Assembly (NCBI RefSeq): GCF_900169275.1 | Contig: NZ_FXZC01000002.1 | Location: 434,001 to 498,000 of the forward strand | Direction: 5' to 3' | DNA from: Brevibacterium casei CIP 102111 | GTDB lineage: Bacteria; Actinomycetota; Actinomycetes; Actinomycetales; Brevibacteriaceae | DNA length: 64,000 nucleotides | Notes under the pieces: generated by a model | Told to the model about the DNA's origin: nothing | Seen by the model: only the letters and a program-made list of their open reading frames with translations | Databases searched by the model: none | Position numbers and translations under genes: made by a program | Shown: positions 62,689 to 64,000 of the stretch, piece after piece | Layout of the letters: each line of letters begins with the position of its first letter | Numbering within the stretch: position 1 is the first letter of the stretch

Positions 62689-62699
62689 AGACCGTCTGG
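62668..62699. repeat. 32-bp perfect direct repeat, copy 1 (uraA 3' end)
   Basis: It is identical to 63137-63168, starts GAGGTCACCGACCGGCG and contains the uraA stop codon. Read on the minus strand it encodes the last residues (QTVFNAGR and stop) of the NTF2-like protein, although here no gene uses it that way. Confidence 0.95.
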
Positions 62700-62707
62700 C
62701 GCAGTCG

Positions 62708-63121
62708 TCACCCTGACCGCGGCACCGGAGAACACTCGGATGCCGCAGCCGCCACCGCTTCGATCTCGAGCTTCCATTTCGGATCGAAGATCCCGGCGAT
62801 GATCACCGTGAGCGCCGGACGGTGGTCGCCCAGGACGTCGAGCCTCACCTGTGTATTCACTGCGGCGAGATCTCTGCTGCTGAGGTACGTCGTCACCTTC
62901 ACCAGATCGGTGACGTTCATGTTCGCTGATCGTAGGCAAGAGGTGATGTGCTGCCAGATCAGCCTGCACTGATCCTCGACGTCGTCGGGAACCTCGCCCT
63001 CCCGAGTCTCGGGAATCTGGCCGCTGATGAAGAGCAATCGACGGCTGGCCGGAACCTCAACGGCGTTCGCGTAGCCGCCGACTGCCGCCGGCACATCTGC
63101 CGGGTCGTGCTGCCCATCCAT
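62708..63121 (-). CDS. RidA family protein
   Basis: The roughly 137-residue protein belongs to the YjgF/YER057c/UK114 family, which removes reactive enamine/imine intermediates or has related roles. Conserved elements are LLFISGQIPETREG (near residue 29), RLIWQHITSCLRSANM and KVTTYLSSRD (near 70), and the end HRPALTVIIAGIFDPKWKL with the Arg. The usual short loop before EIEA is longer here. Its base composition is lower in GC and it uses rarer codons than its neighbours. The gene is bounded by a 32-base direct repeat. Confidence 0.85.
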   Translation of the reverse strand: MDGQHDPADVPAAVGGYANAVEVPASRRLLFISGQIPETREGEVPDDVEDQCRLIWQHITSCLRSANMNVTDLVKVTTYLSSRDLAAVNTQVRLDVLGDHRPALTVIIAGIFDPKWKLEIEAVAAAASECSPVPRSG

Positions 63122-63136
63122 TGTCGGAGCCGAATC

Positions 63137-63168
63137 GAGGTCACCGACCGGCGTTGAAGACCGTCTGG
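63137..63168. repeat. 32-bp perfect direct repeat, copy 2 (3' end of NTF2-like gene)
   Basis: It is identical to 62668-62699 and holds the stop codon of the NTF2-like gene on the minus strand. On the plus strand it would also encode the uraA tail EVTDRR and stop. Confidence 0.95.
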
Positions 63169-63470
63169 ATCTCCGCGATCTTCCCGCCCTCGAACCGCAG
63201 CCAGGTGGCGGCCGGCGTCGACGGGGCGACAGTGGTCTTGAGCACCGACCACGTGAGGGCATTGTCGTCGTCGGCGAGTTGAACGGCGACATCGTCAGAC
63301 GTCGTCATCGCGCCCATCTCGGTCAGGCCCTTGACGACGTCCTCGGCGCCCGACGCGCGCGCGAGCGGGCCGGAGAACGTGACGACAGGGGTGACGAGGG
63401 AGGCGAGCGTGTCGGCGTCGCCGTTCGAGAGCGCGGTGTGGAACTGTGCGGCGAGATCTGAGGTGGCCAT
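63141..63470 (-). CDS. NTF2-like (SnoaL/DUF4440-type) protein
   Basis: The roughly 109-residue protein has the cone-shaped NTF2-like pattern: HTALSNGDADTLASLVTPV at the start and WLRFEGGKIAEIQTVFNAGR at the end. It may act as an isomerase/cyclase or simply bind a small ligand. ATG 63470 has AGGAGG eight bases before it. Its 3' end coincides with copy 2 of the direct repeat, so it was originally probably adjacent to and tail-overlapping with uraA. Confidence 0.85.
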   Translation of the reverse strand: MATSDLAAQFHTALSNGDADTLASLVTPVVTFSGPLARASGAEDVVKGLTEMGAMTTSDDVAVQLADDDNALTWSVLKTTVAPSTPAATWLRFEGGKIAEIQTVFNAGR

Positions 63471-63614
63471 GGGCGTTGTCCTCCTGCGTGGGTGGTGCAC
63501 GGAGGTGCGGGGGATCCCACGCACCTGGTGTGATCATGGCAACATATCCTGCCGATGACAACAGGCAGACGCGATTCGGTGGGATCTGCCAGGGCAGTCG
63601 ATCGTTCTGCGCCT

Positions 63615-64000
63615 TCAGGCCGCTTCGGCCTCGACCGGGCGCTTTCGGCCAAGGAGGTTGACGAGGAATCCGACGCCGGCGCCGATGATGAGAGGCAGTG
63701 CCACGGGGATGTCGATGAGCAGGATGAGGATGAGGAGGACGGCAAGGGGGCGCTTCCATCCGACGGCGACGGTCGCGGCCATGCCTGTGGCCATGGCGGC
63801 ACCGATCTCGAGTCCGGGGACGCCGACGGCGACGGCCCCGCCGATCGCGGAGCCGATGAAGACGAGCGGGAAGAACTCGCCGCCGCGCCACCCGCTGACC
63901 AAGCAGACGGCGACGGCGACGATCTTGCCCACGGCAACGACGAGCAGCGTCGCCCACGCTCCGGTCTCGGTGAGGACCTGGAGATCGTGGAGTTCGTGGT
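63615..64000 (-). CDS. ClC-type chloride channel/transporter, C-terminal end (N-terminus outside window)
   Basis: The minus strand is open from the window edge to a stop at 63615, covering about 128 residues. The conserved segment GWRGGEFFPLVFIGSAIGGA matches the ClC pore-helix motif (GGxFxPxLxxGxxxG). It is followed by hydrophobic helices and a short end GRKRPVEAEAA without CBS domains. It is therefore a short ClC-type anion channel or exchanger. An internal GTG (63932) is not the real start. Confidence 0.8.
   Translation of the reverse strand, partial: HELHDLQVLTETGAWATLLVVAVGKIVAVAVCLVSGWRGGEFFPLVFIGSAIGGAVAVGVPGLEIGAAMATGMAATVAVGWKRPLAVLLILILLIDIPVALPLIIGAGVGFLVNLLGRKRPVEAEAA

Noticed and set aside
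1..64000. CRISPR arrays, tRNA or rRNA genes, insertion sequences and prophage genes
   Set aside because: None was found by reading both strands. No regularly spaced short repeats, cloverleaf-like sequences, transposase or integrase frames are visible.

Overview
The window is chromosome of a GC-rich actinobacterium. The sequence shows a mycothione reductase, a ctaE-qcrCAB plus ctaC-ctaD-ctaF respiratory set, a polyphosphate glucokinase, a glnA1/glnA2/glnE nitrogen block, DUF3043 and DUF4191 proteins, a DEDDh/GIY-YIG fusion nuclease and an FtsR-type MerR regulator. Mycothiol is confined to Actinobacteria. A member of Micrococcales such as Brevibacterium is my guess from gene content; nothing here proves the genus. 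Stop-to-start spacing is tight, most intergenic gaps are under 200 bases, and several genes look leaderless (TAnnnT, 6-7 bases, then ATG or GTG).

Layout. 1-357: end of a DinB/maleylpyruvate-isomerase-like gene. 0.5-4.7 kb: a four-gene operon of two membrane proteins (DUF5058 and a partner), an M20 amidohydrolase and an amidase. 4.7-9.1 kb: ferritin behind a DtxR/IdeR-like box, an AEC transporter divergent from a small heat-shock protein with a HAIR element between them, a methyltransferase and a class Ic aminotransferase. 9.2-14 kb: pyc-def-hydroxyacyl-CoA dehydrogenase on the minus strand. 14-21 kb: a ParA-like ATPase, ftsR, an acyltransferase, an esterase, the fusion nuclease and trpD. 21-29.3 kb: ctaE-qcrCAB (+) converging on ctaC-ctaD-ctaF (-), with a repeat-rich noncoding island between two terminators. 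29.4-43.4 kb: aat, erpA, a dipeptidase, DUF3043, pyrD, pepA, lpd, sucB, a membrane pseudokinase-like protein, lipB, lipA, DUF4191 and RDD. 43.5-51.2 kb: glnA1, mycothione reductase, glnE, glnA2 and a small protein. 51.5-57.1 kb: alanine dehydrogenase, a GntR regulator, map, ppgK, an MNT/HEPN pair and RNase P RNA. 57.2-64 kb: yaaA, a zinc-ribbon protein, a Nif3-like protein, an acyl-CoA ligase, a uracil permease, RidA, an NTF2-like protein and the end of a ClC channel.

How it works together. Lipoate synthesis (lipB, lipA) sits near the lipoyl-dependent lpd and sucB. The cytochrome bcc and aa3 subunits are in two convergent operons that share a near-palindromic promoter motif. glnE (adenylyltransferase), glnA1 (its target) and glnA2 form the nitrogen-assimilation block. 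Much of 18-60 kb follows the gene order I remember from Mycobacterium tuberculosis (Rv2191 to Rv2230c), so genes that interrupt that order stand out as insertions.

The most unusual observations are two small cassettes, the MNT/HEPN pair and RidA. Each is flanked by direct repeats that duplicate the 3' end of the neighbouring housekeeping gene, and neither has a visible integrase. Others are the repeat island between the respiratory operons, the DUF5058/M20/amidase operon, the pseudokinase-like membrane protein and several candidate operator sites. No rRNA, tRNA, CRISPR array, insertion sequence or prophage was seen.
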